DNA of 64,000 bases, from assembly GCA_963768565.1 (NCBI GenBank), contig CAVYIO010000038.1:186001-250000 (forward strand), written 5' to 3'. The position numbers were made by a program, and so were the translations under genes. Below the pieces are notes generated by a model. It worked only from the letters and a program-made list of their open reading frames with translations, did no database searches and was not told the DNA's origin. This DNA comes from JABDKH01 sp963768565. Its GTDB lineage: Bacteria; Bacteroidota; Rhodothermia; Rhodothermales; JABDKH01. Shown here one piece after another: positions 28,170 through 37,006 of this stretch (the first letter of the stretch is position 1; every line of letters starts with the position of its first letter).

Positions 28170-28832
28170 TCAGCGCATAGCCCGAAACAGCCTCTTCATC
28201 CCTTCCTCGAATAGCACCGCCCCACCCTGAGACGGATGACGCACGTACGTGCAATCCACTTCGAGGAAGTCCAACTGGTACTGCGCCTTTCGACCCAGCG
28301 CAATCACCATCCCGGGCTCCACAGCATCCAACACCGCGCGCGTGAGCCACGCAAACCCCTTTATCTCGGAGGCCCGCGGAGTCCGAATAGACATGGGCTC
28401 CCCAACCCGATGCGGATGAAACGGTACGGCGTTCCACGCGATGAACCTCGGAAAGTACGGAGCCATGACCCTCCAGAAGATCCGCGCGCTGTACTCCTTG
28501 TGGGGCACGTCACCATTGCCCGAGACCCTTCCAGAGAACGGAAAATCAGCATCTACCAACTGCTCCTCACTCGTGATCGGAACACCCGAAAAACGACAAC
28601 CCCACGGTCCCGGCGCTTCCGCCACCACAACGACCTCGGGACGATCACGGTATGACGCCAGATACCGCTTCAGATTATTCCCGCGCTCCAACGCCGCCCC
28701 GGATCGATCGACATCCGAATCCTCATCGCCGTACGGGTTGAAGAGGTCGTCCGTCGATGGAATCGCAAAAAGCCGCTCGTGACAAACCTGGTAGATCCTC
28801 GCCAGCGCACACGGCTCCCGCTCCGACGCACG
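28170..28832 (-). CDS. Uracil-DNA glycosylase superfamily protein, start codon unclear
   Basis: The conserved protein runs from the stop at 28170 back to about 28832. Motif 1 is VVVAEAPGPWGCRFSGVPIT with catalytic Glu/Asp-type position and Pro-Gly, followed by TSEEQL; the DNA-binding motif near the end is RHPSQGG, the HPSP-like loop of the superfamily; FFF-like PRFIAWNAVPFHPH supports uracil recognition. N-terminal coding similarity begins ahead of the first legal start: ARIYQVCHERLFAIPS and DLFNPYGD are in the same frame, yet between the channel-gene stop and TTG at 28691 there is no ATG, GTG or TTG. Either the gene starts at TTG 28691 and has lost its front, or uses a rare start such as CTG, or a base is wrong. 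28833 is the stop of the channel gene. Confidence 0.72.
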   Translation of the reverse strand, partial: RASEREPCALARIYQVCHERLFAIPSTDDLFNPYGDEDSDVDRSGAALERGNNLKRYLASYRDRPEVVVVAEAPGPWGCRFSGVPITSEEQLVDADFPFSGRVSGNGDVPHKEYSARIFWRVMAPYFPRFIAWNAVPFHPHRVGEPMSIRTPRASEIKGFAWLTRAVLDAVEPGMVIALGRKAQYQLDFLEVDCTYVRHPSQGGAVLFEEGMKRLFRAMR

Positions 28833-29669
28833 TCAAAGCTTTTCACCACATCGGCGACAGAATTTCGCATCCAGGTCGTGACTCTCAGCTCCACAACCCG
28901 AACACGCCATACCCACATGATGGCCCAATTCCTTGCGCGTTAACTCGGCCGTAACAATCCCGGTCGGAACCGCAATGATACCGTAGCCCATAATCATCAC
29001 AACCGCAGCCAGCACTTGCCCGAGATTGGTCTGAGGGGAAATGTCCCCGTATCCCACTGTGGTCAGGGTTACAATCGCCCAGTAAATGCCCCGCGGAATA
29101 CTCGTAAAGCCGTTTTCCGATCCTTCGATGAGATACATCAATGAGCCAAGGATGACAACAAGCGTCATCACCGCGAAGATGAAGATCAGGATCTTGCGCC
29201 GACTCGCACGCAAGGCCCGCACCAGCACGTCGGCCTCCGTAAGAAACTGGGCCAGGCGCAAGACTCGAAACACCCGAAGAATCCTGAACAGACGAATGAC
29301 GAGAAGGAACTGCGCCCCGGGTAGCAAGACACTGAGGTATGTCGGGATCGTGCCGAGAAAATCCACGACCCCGAAGAAACTAAACACGTACCCGAGAGGC
29401 GACTTCGCGCAATAAAGTCGCAGGATGTACTCTATTGTGAAAAGAACTGTAAAGACCCACTCGGCGATCATCAATGCCCGGCTGTACTCAAGCCGAATAG
29501 AGGCGACGCTTTCGAGCATGACCGCAATGACGCTCAGAACGATCACCGCGATCAGTCCGATGTCAAATGCCCTGCCCCTCGGAGAATCGACCCCGAAGAT
29601 GAGCGCATTGAGGCTGCCCCGCAATCCAGGTCGCGGAGCGTATTGCTTTGGCGGTACCGTCCTCAGCAT
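28833..29669 (-). CDS. Voltage-gated-type ion channel (K+ channel) with C-terminal zinc ribbon
   Basis: 278 residues. S1-S6 layout with an S4-type voltage sensor in which Arg recurs every third residue (IRLFRILRVFRVLRLAQFL), pore helix and potassium selectivity filter TVGYGD in IYWAIVTLTTVGYGDISP, and S6 GQVLAAVVMIMGYGIIAVPT. The end holds four cysteines, C-S-G-C-G-A and C-R-R-C-G, a zinc-ribbon-like tail (ACSGCGAES ... KFCRRCGEKL). Potassium permeation is inferred from GYG; the tail presumably aids assembly or regulation. It is divergent from gltA with a 212-base AT-rich spacer. The glycosylase coding region begins immediately after its TGA in the same frame. Confidence 0.9.
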   Translation of the reverse strand: MLRTVPPKQYAPRPGLRGSLNALIFGVDSPRGRAFDIGLIAVIVLSVIAVMLESVASIRLEYSRALMIAEWVFTVLFTIEYILRLYCAKSPLGYVFSFFGVVDFLGTIPTYLSVLLPGAQFLLVIRLFRILRVFRVLRLAQFLTEADVLVRALRASRRKILIFIFAVMTLVVILGSLMYLIEGSENGFTSIPRGIYWAIVTLTTVGYGDISPQTNLGQVLAAVVMIMGYGIIAVPTGIVTAELTRKELGHHVGMACSGCGAESHDLDAKFCRRCGEKL

Positions 29670-29881
29670 GGACAGCCCCTCTCGTTTCGCCGTTCGTACA
29701 CAGCCTTTACGTCAAGAATTGTGATAGAGTATAACCCACAACATCGTCGGGGTTCTGCCCACACGGAAATCTGAAATTATTTTCTCAATATTACACAACC
29801 GCGGTATTCGAGCCGTATCTCATTGCGTACTATCTTCATTCAGTCATTCCTATTTCAGCAATAACGCCTGAGCGTGATACT

Positions 29882-31180
29882 ATGGACCCTGCCAAGCTGC
29901 ACTTGAACGGAAAAGACTATGAACTCCCCGTCGTAGTTGGGTCGGAAGGTGAGGTCGGCGTAAGTATCAGGCAACTCCGGAGCCAGTCGAAGGCGATCAC
30001 GCTCGATACCGGATACGGCAACACCGGCTCCTGCGAAAGCAACATCACGTTCATCGACGGCGAGAAGGGAGTCCTGCGATACAGAGGATATCCGATCAAA
30101 GAACTTGCCGAACAGGCATCTTTCACGGAGATCTGCTATTTGCTGATCAGGGGCGATTTGCCGACTCATGATCAATTCGATGAGTTTCGCCACCAGATGA
30201 CCCATCACAGCATGCTCCACGAGGACATGAAGAAGTTCTTCGAGGGGTATCCGGCGAGCGCTCATCCGATGAGTGTCCTGTCTGCCATGGTCTCGTCCCT
30301 CGCAGCCTACTACCCGACCTCCGTTACACAGGCAGATCTGGATCTGAACATCATCCGTTTGCTGGCAAAGATCAAGACAATAGCTGCTTTCTCATATAAG
30401 AAGTCTATTGGCCAGCCGTACGTCTATCCTCGCAACGACCTGAGCTACGCAGGAGACTTCCTGCACATGATGTACTCTGTTCCGCCCGAGGAATACACGG
30501 CCCCGCCAGTGCTTCTGAAAGCACTGGATATGCTGCTGATTCTGCACGCCGACCACGAGCAGAACTGCTCTACGTCGACCGTCCGCATGGTGGGTAGCAG
30601 CGGCGCCGATCTGTTTGCCTCCATGTCAGCCGGCATCAGCGCGCTTTCGGGTCCGCTTCATGGAAAGGCGAATCAAGAGGTCATCAATATGCTGTCGATG
30701 ATCCAGGCTGATGGCGGCAACTACCAGAAGTACATTGACAAAGCGAAGGACAAGGACGATGACTTTCGCCTGATGGGTTTCGGCCACCGTGTGTACAAGA
30801 ATTTCGACCCGCGCGCACAGGTGATCAAGAGCTGGGCAGACCAGGTACTCGAAATCCTCGGCGTCGACGATCCTCTGCTCGAAATCGCTAAGAGACTGGA
30901 GGAGTACGCGCTGCAGGACGAGTACTTCGCGGAACGGCGACTCTACCCGAACGTCGATTTCTACTCCGGAATTCTGTACCGGGCGATGGGCATTCCAACC
31001 GAAATGTTCACCGTCATGTTCGCGATGGGACGGCTGCCCGGCTGGATCGCACAGTGGCTGGAAATGCGAAATGATCCGGCGGGCCGCATTCACCGTCCAC
31101 GACAGATCTACACGGGCCACAAGATGCGTAACTACACGCCGATCGAACAACGCCATCCGGGCAAGGTGTCCGCCCTCTAG
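29882..31180 (+). CDS. gltA: Citrate synthase
   Basis: 432 residues, the size of type II (E. coli-like) citrate synthase. It condenses oxaloacetate and acetyl-CoA. The family marks are FIDGEKGVLRYRGYPIKELA, HHSMLHEDMKKFF, ADHEQNCSTSTVRMVGSSGA, the catalytic His in GFGHRVYKNFDPRA and the catalytic Asp in PNVDFYSGILYRAMG; the C-terminus has the RPRQIYTG motif. Type II enzymes are NADH-regulated in Gram-negatives, not provable here. It stands alone after an AT-rich upstream segment (about 29730-29880) that looks promoter-bearing. Confidence 0.97.
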   Translation: MDPAKLHLNGKDYELPVVVGSEGEVGVSIRQLRSQSKAITLDTGYGNTGSCESNITFIDGEKGVLRYRGYPIKELAEQASFTEICYLLIRGDLPTHDQFDEFRHQMTHHSMLHEDMKKFFEGYPASAHPMSVLSAMVSSLAAYYPTSVTQADLDLNIIRLLAKIKTIAAFSYKKSIGQPYVYPRNDLSYAGDFLHMMYSVPPEEYTAPPVLLKALDMLLILHADHEQNCSTSTVRMVGSSGADLFASMSAGISALSGPLHGKANQEVINMLSMIQADGGNYQKYIDKAKDKDDDFRLMGFGHRVYKNFDPRAQVIKSWADQVLEILGVDDPLLEIAKRLEEYALQDEYFAERRLYPNVDFYSGILYRAMGIPTEMFTVMFAMGRLPGWIAQWLEMRNDPAGRIHRPRQIYTGHKMRNYTPIEQRHPGKVSAL

Positions 31181-31218
31181 ATCCCTGCGGTCATCACCGC
31201 CCGGCTGCCGACGATCGG

Positions 31219-31413
31219 CTACAGCTGCGTGTCAAGTTCTGACAGAAGTTCTTTTCGAACCTCGTCGGGGAGACTGTCCACATCCACCTCCTCTACAGCG
31301 GGAACGAGTTTGACTCTTCGGTCGCCATCCGGTCGAGCATACCTCGACCAGACCAGGTAGGCGACACCCGTCGCCGCCGACGTTGCCAGTAGTGCCCTGA
31401 TCAACCGCTTCAT
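31219..31413 (-). CDS. Small membrane-anchored hypothetical protein
   Basis: 64 residues with an N-terminal basic start (MKRLIRALLATSAATGVAYL) then one hydrophobic segment and an acidic tail VEEVDVDSLPDEVRKELLSE. This is a plausible single-span or signal-anchor protein. Not recognised. An AGGACGAGGGGCG stretch before the ATG looks like a ribosome binding site. It converges on gltA from the opposite strand and is the only credible gene in the gap to the histidine kinase. Confidence 0.6.
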   Translation of the reverse strand: MKRLIRALLATSAATGVAYLVWSRYARPDGDRRVKLVPAVEEVDVDSLPDEVRKELLSELDTQL

Positions 31414-31537
31414 TTTCGCCCCTCGTCCTGTGGTAGTTGCGTGGAAACTGTCTTTGTTTAACGCCTGAAGCCATAAATGTTTAAGTTCGCTTCAAGGACA
31501 GACTTCCGGCCTTAAACGTGCGAGGTCACACGTTGCC

Positions 31538-32695
31538 GTGAGTGACGACCAGAACTTGAATCTTGCGAAGCAGATAGCCTCCGCCGCCGCGGACCTATAT
31601 CATGCCATCCTCGAGAGCACGAGTGCGGGAATCGTGACCGTCGACGAGGACGACCTCATCGTGTACGTGAATCAAGAGGCCTGCCGAATGTGGGGATACG
31701 GGCCAGGCGAACTCATAGGCAACTCCATCTCCCTGCTCCTGCCGACGGTTTCCGACCCCCCTTCAGTCCACGGCCGCCCACCTCGACGTCTGCGATCCAT
31801 CATCGGTAGTGAAGTAGATGTCGAGGGTAAATCTCGGGAGGGCAAACAAGTCCGTGTGGCGTTGAGTGTGCGCGAGACAACGGTCGGCCGGTCCACTCTT
31901 TACACGGCGGCACTACAGGATATTTCCGACCGACTTCGTTATCAGGACGCACTGATCGATGCGCGTGAACAGGCTGAGGAAATGACTCGCATCAGGACCG
32001 CTCTCCTGACCAACGTGGGTCATGAAATCAGGACACCACTGACTGGCATCAGGGGCTTTGCCGAAATTCTCATCGACGAGAGCGAGGGGACCCAGCGGGA
32101 GTTTGCGCAACTCATAGAGAGGAACAGCCAGCGACTGCTCGACACGCTCAACTCGGTGCTCGAACTGGCTCGCCTCGAAGCCCCGGTCCTCACTACGCCA
32201 ACGGCCCGAATCGATCTCGTCAAGACCATTCTCGATGTGGCTGAACTGATCGCACCGACCGTGCCCGCCGGTTCCGTGGAGTTTACGATCGAGGCGTCCC
32301 ACGCTGGAATGATCGTGGACGCCGACCCGGAGAGCGTTTACTCGGTCCTGTATAACCTGATCGGTAACGCCGTCAAGTTCACGTCGAAAGGCCACGTCCG
32401 GGCTTCGCTAGTTGCCTCACCAGAGCAGGTGCTTATCATCGTCGAAGACACGGGAGTCGGCATCGCAAGCGATTTCCTGCCGAGACTATTCGACGAGTTC
32501 AGTCAGGAGTCTACCGGGCTGACGCGGGACTTCGAGGGAAGTGGGCTGGGCCTCGCCATTACGCGTAGAGCTGTGGAGATACTCAACGGGGAGATCGACG
32601 TTCAGTCAGTCAAGGGGGAGGGCACTCGCTTTACGGTCAGCCTGCCGTTGGCCACAGAGGTGCACGGCGAGTCGATCTTCGAGCGCGTGGTCTAG
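31538..32695 (+). CDS. PAS-domain sensor histidine kinase, soluble
   Basis: 385 residues, no membrane span. Residues about 15-130 are a PAS domain (HAILESTSAGIVTVDEDDLI, VNQEACRMWGYGPGELIG). A short linker leads to HisKA with His162 (LLTNVGHEIRTPLTGIRGFA) and then HATPase with the N box (NLIGNAVKFTSKG), G1 EDTGVGI, F box FDEFSQ and G2 GSGLGLAIT. It senses an internal signal and phosphorylates an unlinked regulator; no response regulator is adjacent. Start GTG. Its TAG overlaps the DUF1028 stop in a CTAG. Confidence 0.92.
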   Translation: MSDDQNLNLAKQIASAAADLYHAILESTSAGIVTVDEDDLIVYVNQEACRMWGYGPGELIGNSISLLLPTVSDPPSVHGRPPRRLRSIIGSEVDVEGKSREGKQVRVALSVRETTVGRSTLYTAALQDISDRLRYQDALIDAREQAEEMTRIRTALLTNVGHEIRTPLTGIRGFAEILIDESEGTQREFAQLIERNSQRLLDTLNSVLELARLEAPVLTTPTARIDLVKTILDVAELIAPTVPAGSVEFTIEASHAGMIVDADPESVYSVLYNLIGNAVKFTSKGHVRASLVASPEQVLIIVEDTGVGIASDFLPRLFDEFSQESTGLTRDFEGSGLGLAITRRAVEILNGEIDVQSVKGEGTRFTVSLPLATEVHGESIFERVV

Positions 32696-33735
32696 TTAAG
32701 CTTTGGAGTCCACAATCCTTCTCTGAACACGTGCCGAATGTCCTCCAGCACTTCGATGTCAATCATCAGTGACTCTCCAGCGGACAGATCCACGCTCTGA
32801 ACCGGCGCAATGCGCAGATCATAATTTTCCCACCCCATGAAGTCGACGAGAAGCTGCTGAAATTCCATGTCGACGATGCCGTCCATGGGGCCGCTGTAGA
32901 AACCGCGCTCGCGCCAGATGGCCTGAATTTCTGAGGCGATTTCGGGAGTGATCGGACGCATGTTCTCGGCTTCGGACTGCGTGAAGTAGAGGTTGTTCAA
33001 TCGATAGAGGCGCTCCAGCTCCGCGATTGGCGTCGTGTGGTCGTACACCGAGATATCGATGAAATTGTCCATTCCGTCATAGCCGGCTCCTTCACGAACG
33101 ACGAGCAGGGCCGCGCTCTGCTCTCCGCGCTGATCCCCTCCGGCCTTGCCGCCCGCCACCAGGGCCGCCATCAACCGATCTGCCAGCGTACCCTCGAAGG
33201 TTTCAAACGCGTCGGCCATCGCGAGCACGGTCTCCTCGGAGACCAGAATATTCCCCTGAACCGTGTAGTTGCGACCCGTGACAACCTGTCCTCGCATGGC
33301 TACCGCAGCGACATCATCATCCTGTCCGACACGTCCGCCGGCCCAGTCGAAGCAACCGGTGCCCGTCCAGGACGCGGCATTTCCTCGAGCGTCAACAATC
33401 CCGACCTGGCGCTGCTGGCGGTCCGGGTCGTCTCGCATGACAATTCGCAACGCCTCATCGGCCGTCGCCCCCTGCTCCATCAGATCCAGGCCCTTGATGG
33501 CATAGTCGAGTTCCGCGAAGCTCTGGGTCGCAACCGCGCCCACCCCGGCACGGGCCCACGGGACAATGGGCCTGACATTTGGAAACTTGCTCTGGACCGC
33601 AACACCCAGCTCACCGGTGTCTGGATCAAAGCCAACAACGGAAAATGTGCTCACAAGAGGGGCGTCAGTGTCCGTCCGACCGGACACGCCAATAGCAGTG
33701 ACCAGTACGATGGACGCGACTAGCATTCGGCGCAT
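32692..33735 (-). CDS. Secreted DUF1028 (Ntn-hydrolase-like) protein with peptidoglycan-binding-like C-terminus
   Basis: 347 residues. A signal peptide (MLVASIVLVTAIGVSG) is followed by DUF1028: STFSVVGFDPDTGELGVAVQ, a run rich in V-G-A-V-A-T-Q (VGAVATQSFAELDYAIKGLD), RQVGIVDARGNAASWTG and GNILVSEETVLAMADAF. The family shares the Ntn-hydrolase fold. The C-terminal ~90 residues include WRERGFYSGPMDGIVDMEFQ, which resembles the helix-turn of peptidoglycan-binding domain 1 (L-x-x-x-G-F-Y-x-G-x-x-D-G). The two-part layout is common for this family. Likely periplasmic; substrate unknown. Confidence 0.85.
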   Translation of the reverse strand: MRRMLVASIVLVTAIGVSGRTDTDAPLVSTFSVVGFDPDTGELGVAVQSKFPNVRPIVPWARAGVGAVATQSFAELDYAIKGLDLMEQGATADEALRIVMRDDPDRQQRQVGIVDARGNAASWTGTGCFDWAGGRVGQDDDVAAVAMRGQVVTGRNYTVQGNILVSEETVLAMADAFETFEGTLADRLMAALVAGGKAGGDQRGEQSAALLVVREGAGYDGMDNFIDISVYDHTTPIAELERLYRLNNLYFTQSEAENMRPITPEIASEIQAIWRERGFYSGPMDGIVDMEFQQLLVDFMGWENYDLRIAPVQSVDLSAGESLMIDIEVLEDIRHVFREGLWTPKLN

Positions 33736-33863
33736 GAGGGAATCCGTTTAATTGCAACCACCTGAACTCGACGAAAGGTGGGGACCATGATGAACAAAGA
33801 CAACCGCCGAACCACAAACAAATCTCTTTTTACATCGTTCTGTCGACTTTGGGGCAGGGCAGT

Positions 33864-34535
33864 ATGAGACTCAGGAGCAGCATCCTCTATATCGCAATTA
33901 TCGTCGGCCTGTGTGGCAGCGCACAGGCCCAGGCTGACTATGCGTTCGAGATCGCCCGGGTCAAGTACGCCGGTGGTGGCGACTGGTACAGTGACCCCGA
34001 GTCGCTGACCGAGCTTCTAAAGTTTGTCCGAGCCGAGACGCGCCTTGATGTGGCGCCCCGGGAAGCGGTGGTCGAGCTCTCCGGCGACAAACTGCATGCA
34101 TATCCCTACCTGTACCTGACTGGCCATGGAAATGTCCGCTTCTCCGATGAAGAGGCGCTCCGCCTTCGCCACTACTTGTTGGGAGGCGGTTTCCTTCATA
34201 TAGACGATAACTACGGCCTCGACGCCCACATCCGGCGCGAACTGAAGAAGGTGTTCCCGGATCGGGATCTTCGTGAACTCCCGTTCAGTCATCCGATCTT
34301 CAGCGTCCACTATTCGTTTCCCGCAGGGTTACCCAAAATCCATGAGCATGACGGCAAACCTCCGCAGGGATTCGGGCTTTTCGATGATTCGGGTCGACTA
34401 TGCGTATTCTATAGCTACGAAAGCGACCTTGGAGATGGCTGGGAGCCGGCCGATGTCCACTCCGACCCGCCGGAAAAGCGGACAGCCGCCCTTCAGATGG
34501 GCAGCAATATTCTCACGTATGCGATGATGCACTAA
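33864..34535 (+). CDS. Exported DUF4159 family protein
   Basis: 223 residues. Leader RLRSSILYIAIIVGLCGSAQAQ with an Ala-x-Ala-type cleavage site. The mature part reads IARVKYAGGGDWYSDPESLT, VVELSGDKLHAYPYLYLTGH, VRFSDEEALRLRHYLLGGGF and LHIDDNYGLD, which is the DUF4159 core with its Gly-His and G-G-F-L-x-x-D-D motif. DUF4159 looks like a glutamine-amidotransferase-like fold and is found in MoxR/VWA operons; no function is established. Start chosen at ATG 33864, behind GGGGCAGGG; a TTG five codons upstream is in frame. DUF4359 follows 39 bases later. Confidence 0.85.
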   Translation: MRLRSSILYIAIIVGLCGSAQAQADYAFEIARVKYAGGGDWYSDPESLTELLKFVRAETRLDVAPREAVVELSGDKLHAYPYLYLTGHGNVRFSDEEALRLRHYLLGGGFLHIDDNYGLDAHIRRELKKVFPDRDLRELPFSHPIFSVHYSFPAGLPKIHEHDGKPPQGFGLFDDSGRLCVFYSYESDLGDGWEPADVHSDPPEKRTAALQMGSNILTYAMMH

Positions 34536-34574
34536 ACAAGCAGTAATTCAATTGCTGCCCCGGAGGTTACATCC

Positions 34575-34910
34575 ATGAAATGGCTGTACTTGGCGTTTTT
34601 TGTGTGCCTCGGAGTCTTGTTCTTTTCGAATCCGGATATGGACGATTTCCGGCCCTTCATAAAGGAGGAAGCCCGAAAGATCATTCAGGACCAGGTCAAT
34701 GCTCCGGGTCTTGGAGACGTCCTGTCCGGTGCCGGTGCCGAGCTGGCAGAGTCGTTTGTGGACAACGTGACGAAGCGAAAAAACTACTATTTGTTCAGCA
34801 CATACGAGATAGACCTGACGCCCCGGAACAGGTCCGACGAGGCGTATTCGTTTGTCGGCATCGGCGGTAACTTCATCAGTTTTGACAAGTTTGATGCGAA
34901 ACGGCGCTAA
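34575..34910 (+). CDS. DUF4359 family protein
   Basis: 111 residues. Hydrophobic start (WLYLAFFVCLGVLFFSNP) anchors or exports it; the remainder is the DUF4359 domain with NPDMDDFRPFIKEEARKII, a helical middle, and RKNYYLFSTYEID at the centre followed by SFVGIGGNFISFDKF. Function unknown. GGAGG lies nine bases before the ATG. It sits between DUF4159 and glyA; whether it belongs with either is unclear. Confidence 0.8.
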   Translation: MKWLYLAFFVCLGVLFFSNPDMDDFRPFIKEEARKIIQDQVNAPGLGDVLSGAGAELAESFVDNVTKRKNYYLFSTYEIDLTPRNRSDEAYSFVGIGGNFISFDKFDAKRR

Positions 34911-34970
34911 GGATTGCGGTCGCTCACATGTGCCTCTAACTTTGCCCTGTCAATCTTTCCAGACTCCTTT

Positions 34971-36278
34971 ATGTCACAGTTGCGAATACAGGATCCTGAG
35001 ATCTTCGGCGCCATCGAGAAGGAAGTTCACAGGCAGAACGAAGGCCTGGAGCTGATCGCATCCGAGAATTTCGTTTCCAGATCCGTTCTGGAGGCGATGG
35101 GCTCGCCACTAACCAACAAGTATGCCGAGGGCCTTCCCGGCAAACGCTACTATGGCGGGTGTCAGTTTGTCGACCAGGCTGAGGACATCGCACGCCGGCG
35201 CGCATGCGAGCTATTCAAGTGCGACTGGGTCAACGTGCAGCCGCATTCCGGTGCGTCGGCGAATGCCGCCGTGTACCTCACACTTATTGAACCGGGCGAC
35301 ACGTTTCTTGGATTGGATCTCGCGCACGGCGGCCACCTGACTCACGGGAGTCCCGTCAACTTCTCGGGGATCTTGTATCACGCCGAATACTACGGCGTGG
35401 AGCCCGACGGCCCGCTGGCGGGTCGTATCGACATGGATCGCGTACGCGACAAGGCTCTTGAAGTACGCCCCAAAATGATATCCATCGGAGCCAGCGCATA
35501 CCCCCGTGACTTCGACTATGTGGCGTTCCGCTCTATTGCCGACGAGGTCGGGGCATTTCTGTGGATGGACATGGCGCACACGGCCGGTTTGATTGCCGCC
35601 GGCATTCTCAACGATCCGTTACCGCACGCGCACGTCGTATCGACGACGACGCACAAGACGCTGCGCGGACCCCGCGGTGGCATGCTCCTGGTTGGACGCG
35701 ATTACGAGAATCCCTTTGGTAAGGTGGCCCCCAAAAGCGGACGCGTGAAGAACATGAGTGAGTTGCTTGACTCGGCTGTGTTCCCCGGAATGCAGGGCGG
35801 ACCGCTGATGCACGTCATTGCCGCCAAGGCTGTCGCATTTGCTGAAGCGTTGCAACCGTCGTTCAAGGACTACGCGAGACAGGTAATCACCAACGCGGCC
35901 GCAATGTCCGACGCCTTCATGGAACTGGGTTACGACGTCGTGTCCGGCGGCACGGACAACCACCTGATGCTGATCGATCTCCGAAACAAGGGCCTGACCG
36001 GAAAGGAGGCCGAGGAGACGCTCGGCCAGGCGGAAATCACGGTCAACAAGAACATGGTGCCATTTGACGACAAGAGCCCCTTCGTAACGAGCGGGATCCG
36101 AGTCGGGACGCCGGCGATGACGTCTCGTGGCTTCGGATCCGACGAGTTTCGCGAGGTCGTCCATCTTATTGATCGCGCATTGACAAACCGCGGAAAAGAA
36201 GACGTACTCAAAGAAGTGAAGGGCTCCGTTCGCGATCTGTGTGAGAAATTTCCACTTTATGATTTCGTTGTTGCCTGA
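34971..36278 (+). CDS. glyA: Serine hydroxymethyltransferase
   Basis: 435 residues. PLP enzyme interconverting serine and glycine with transfer of the hydroxymethyl group to tetrahydrofolate. The pyridoxal lysine is Lys229 (STTTHKTLRGPRGG), the same number as in E. coli. Others: LELIASENFVSRSVLEAMGS, TNKYAEGLPGKRYYGG, VQPHSGASANAAVY, DLAHGGHLTHG and DMAHTAGLIAAG. Start set at ATG 34971, directly before QLRIQDPEIF; the 19 residues ahead in the same frame are not conserved. Links to thyA-folA through folate one-carbon flux. Confidence 0.97.
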   Translation: MSQLRIQDPEIFGAIEKEVHRQNEGLELIASENFVSRSVLEAMGSPLTNKYAEGLPGKRYYGGCQFVDQAEDIARRRACELFKCDWVNVQPHSGASANAAVYLTLIEPGDTFLGLDLAHGGHLTHGSPVNFSGILYHAEYYGVEPDGPLAGRIDMDRVRDKALEVRPKMISIGASAYPRDFDYVAFRSIADEVGAFLWMDMAHTAGLIAAGILNDPLPHAHVVSTTTHKTLRGPRGGMLLVGRDYENPFGKVAPKSGRVKNMSELLDSAVFPGMQGGPLMHVIAAKAVAFAEALQPSFKDYARQVITNAAAMSDAFMELGYDVVSGGTDNHLMLIDLRNKGLTGKEAEETLGQAEITVNKNMVPFDDKSPFVTSGIRVGTPAMTSRGFGSDEFREVVHLIDRALTNRGKEDVLKEVKGSVRDLCEKFPLYDFVVA

Positions 36279-36343
36279 ATGCACTCTCCAGCCCTGAAAC
36301 GAACGAGCGAATCGACCGAATTTGAGGGTCGACGATCCGTCTC

Positions 36344-37006
36344 ATGCCGCACGATATGCCACACGACAGCCTGAGCCCTGAAGTCTACACGGAGTTGGTT
36401 GAGCTCGGCCGCCGGCTTTACGAGCGGTCGCTCATCCGCAAGGCGCAGGAGGAGATCACGGATCCGCGGGGCCAGCCCATCGGCTGGTTGCTGGATACCC
36501 GCATGCCGATGCTGGAGAGCCGGACGTTCATTGAGGTCGGCACGGTTCTGGCCGAGCGGCTTTTTGCCAAAGGCATTCATCAGGTAGCCGGGCGCGGCTT
36601 CGGAGCGTACGCGATTGTCGGCTCGATCTTGAGTTGCACGGACCACGGTCCGTTCAGAGGCGGGTTCGTACGAGAAGAGCGTAAGAGATACGGGCGTAAG
36701 CGACTGGTTGAAGGCCCTCTGCGTCTCGATGAACCGGTGGTCGTCGTCGACGATATTCTCAACAGCGGCCACAGTACGCTGCGCACGGCATCGCTCCTGC
36801 GCAGCGAGGGCTACCGCGTGGAGGGAGCCCTCACCCTGTTTAACTTCACCTGGAGCGAAGGCCGACGGCTACTTGAGACGAATGGCCTGTGGGTCGACTC
36901 GCTACTCGATCTCAATCTGAAAAGCGCCGGACCCAGCGAATCGGATTCTCCTCCCCTGTCCCACGAGCATGAAGCCCATCCTGAAGAGACGGATCTGGCG
37001 AGGTAA
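36344..37006 (+). CDS. Type I phosphoribosyltransferase, orotate phosphoribosyltransferase-like
   Basis: 220 residues. The PRPP-binding loop VVVVDDILNSGHSTLRTASL is the type I PRTase motif with two Asp residues, preceded by the AGRGFGAYAIVGSIL flap-like region where the second substrate usually sits. Closest in arrangement to orotate phosphoribosyltransferase (UMP synthesis), but the helical start (VELGRRLYERSLIRK) and acidic His-rich end (SHEHEAHPEE) are atypical, so the exact base is uncertain. Its C-terminal codons overlap the first possible tatC start by 38 bases. Confidence 0.72.
   Translation: MPHDMPHDSLSPEVYTELVELGRRLYERSLIRKAQEEITDPRGQPIGWLLDTRMPMLESRTFIEVGTVLAERLFAKGIHQVAGRGFGAYAIVGSILSCTDHGPFRGGFVREERKRYGRKRLVEGPLRLDEPVVVVDDILNSGHSTLRTASLLRSEGYRVEGALTLFNFTWSEGRRLLETNGLWVDSLLDLNLKSAGPSESDSPPLSHEHEAHPEETDLAR

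Noticed and set aside
36279..36343. Possible riboswitch ahead of the PRTase
   Set aside because: Only 65 bases and no conserved block; not enough evidence.
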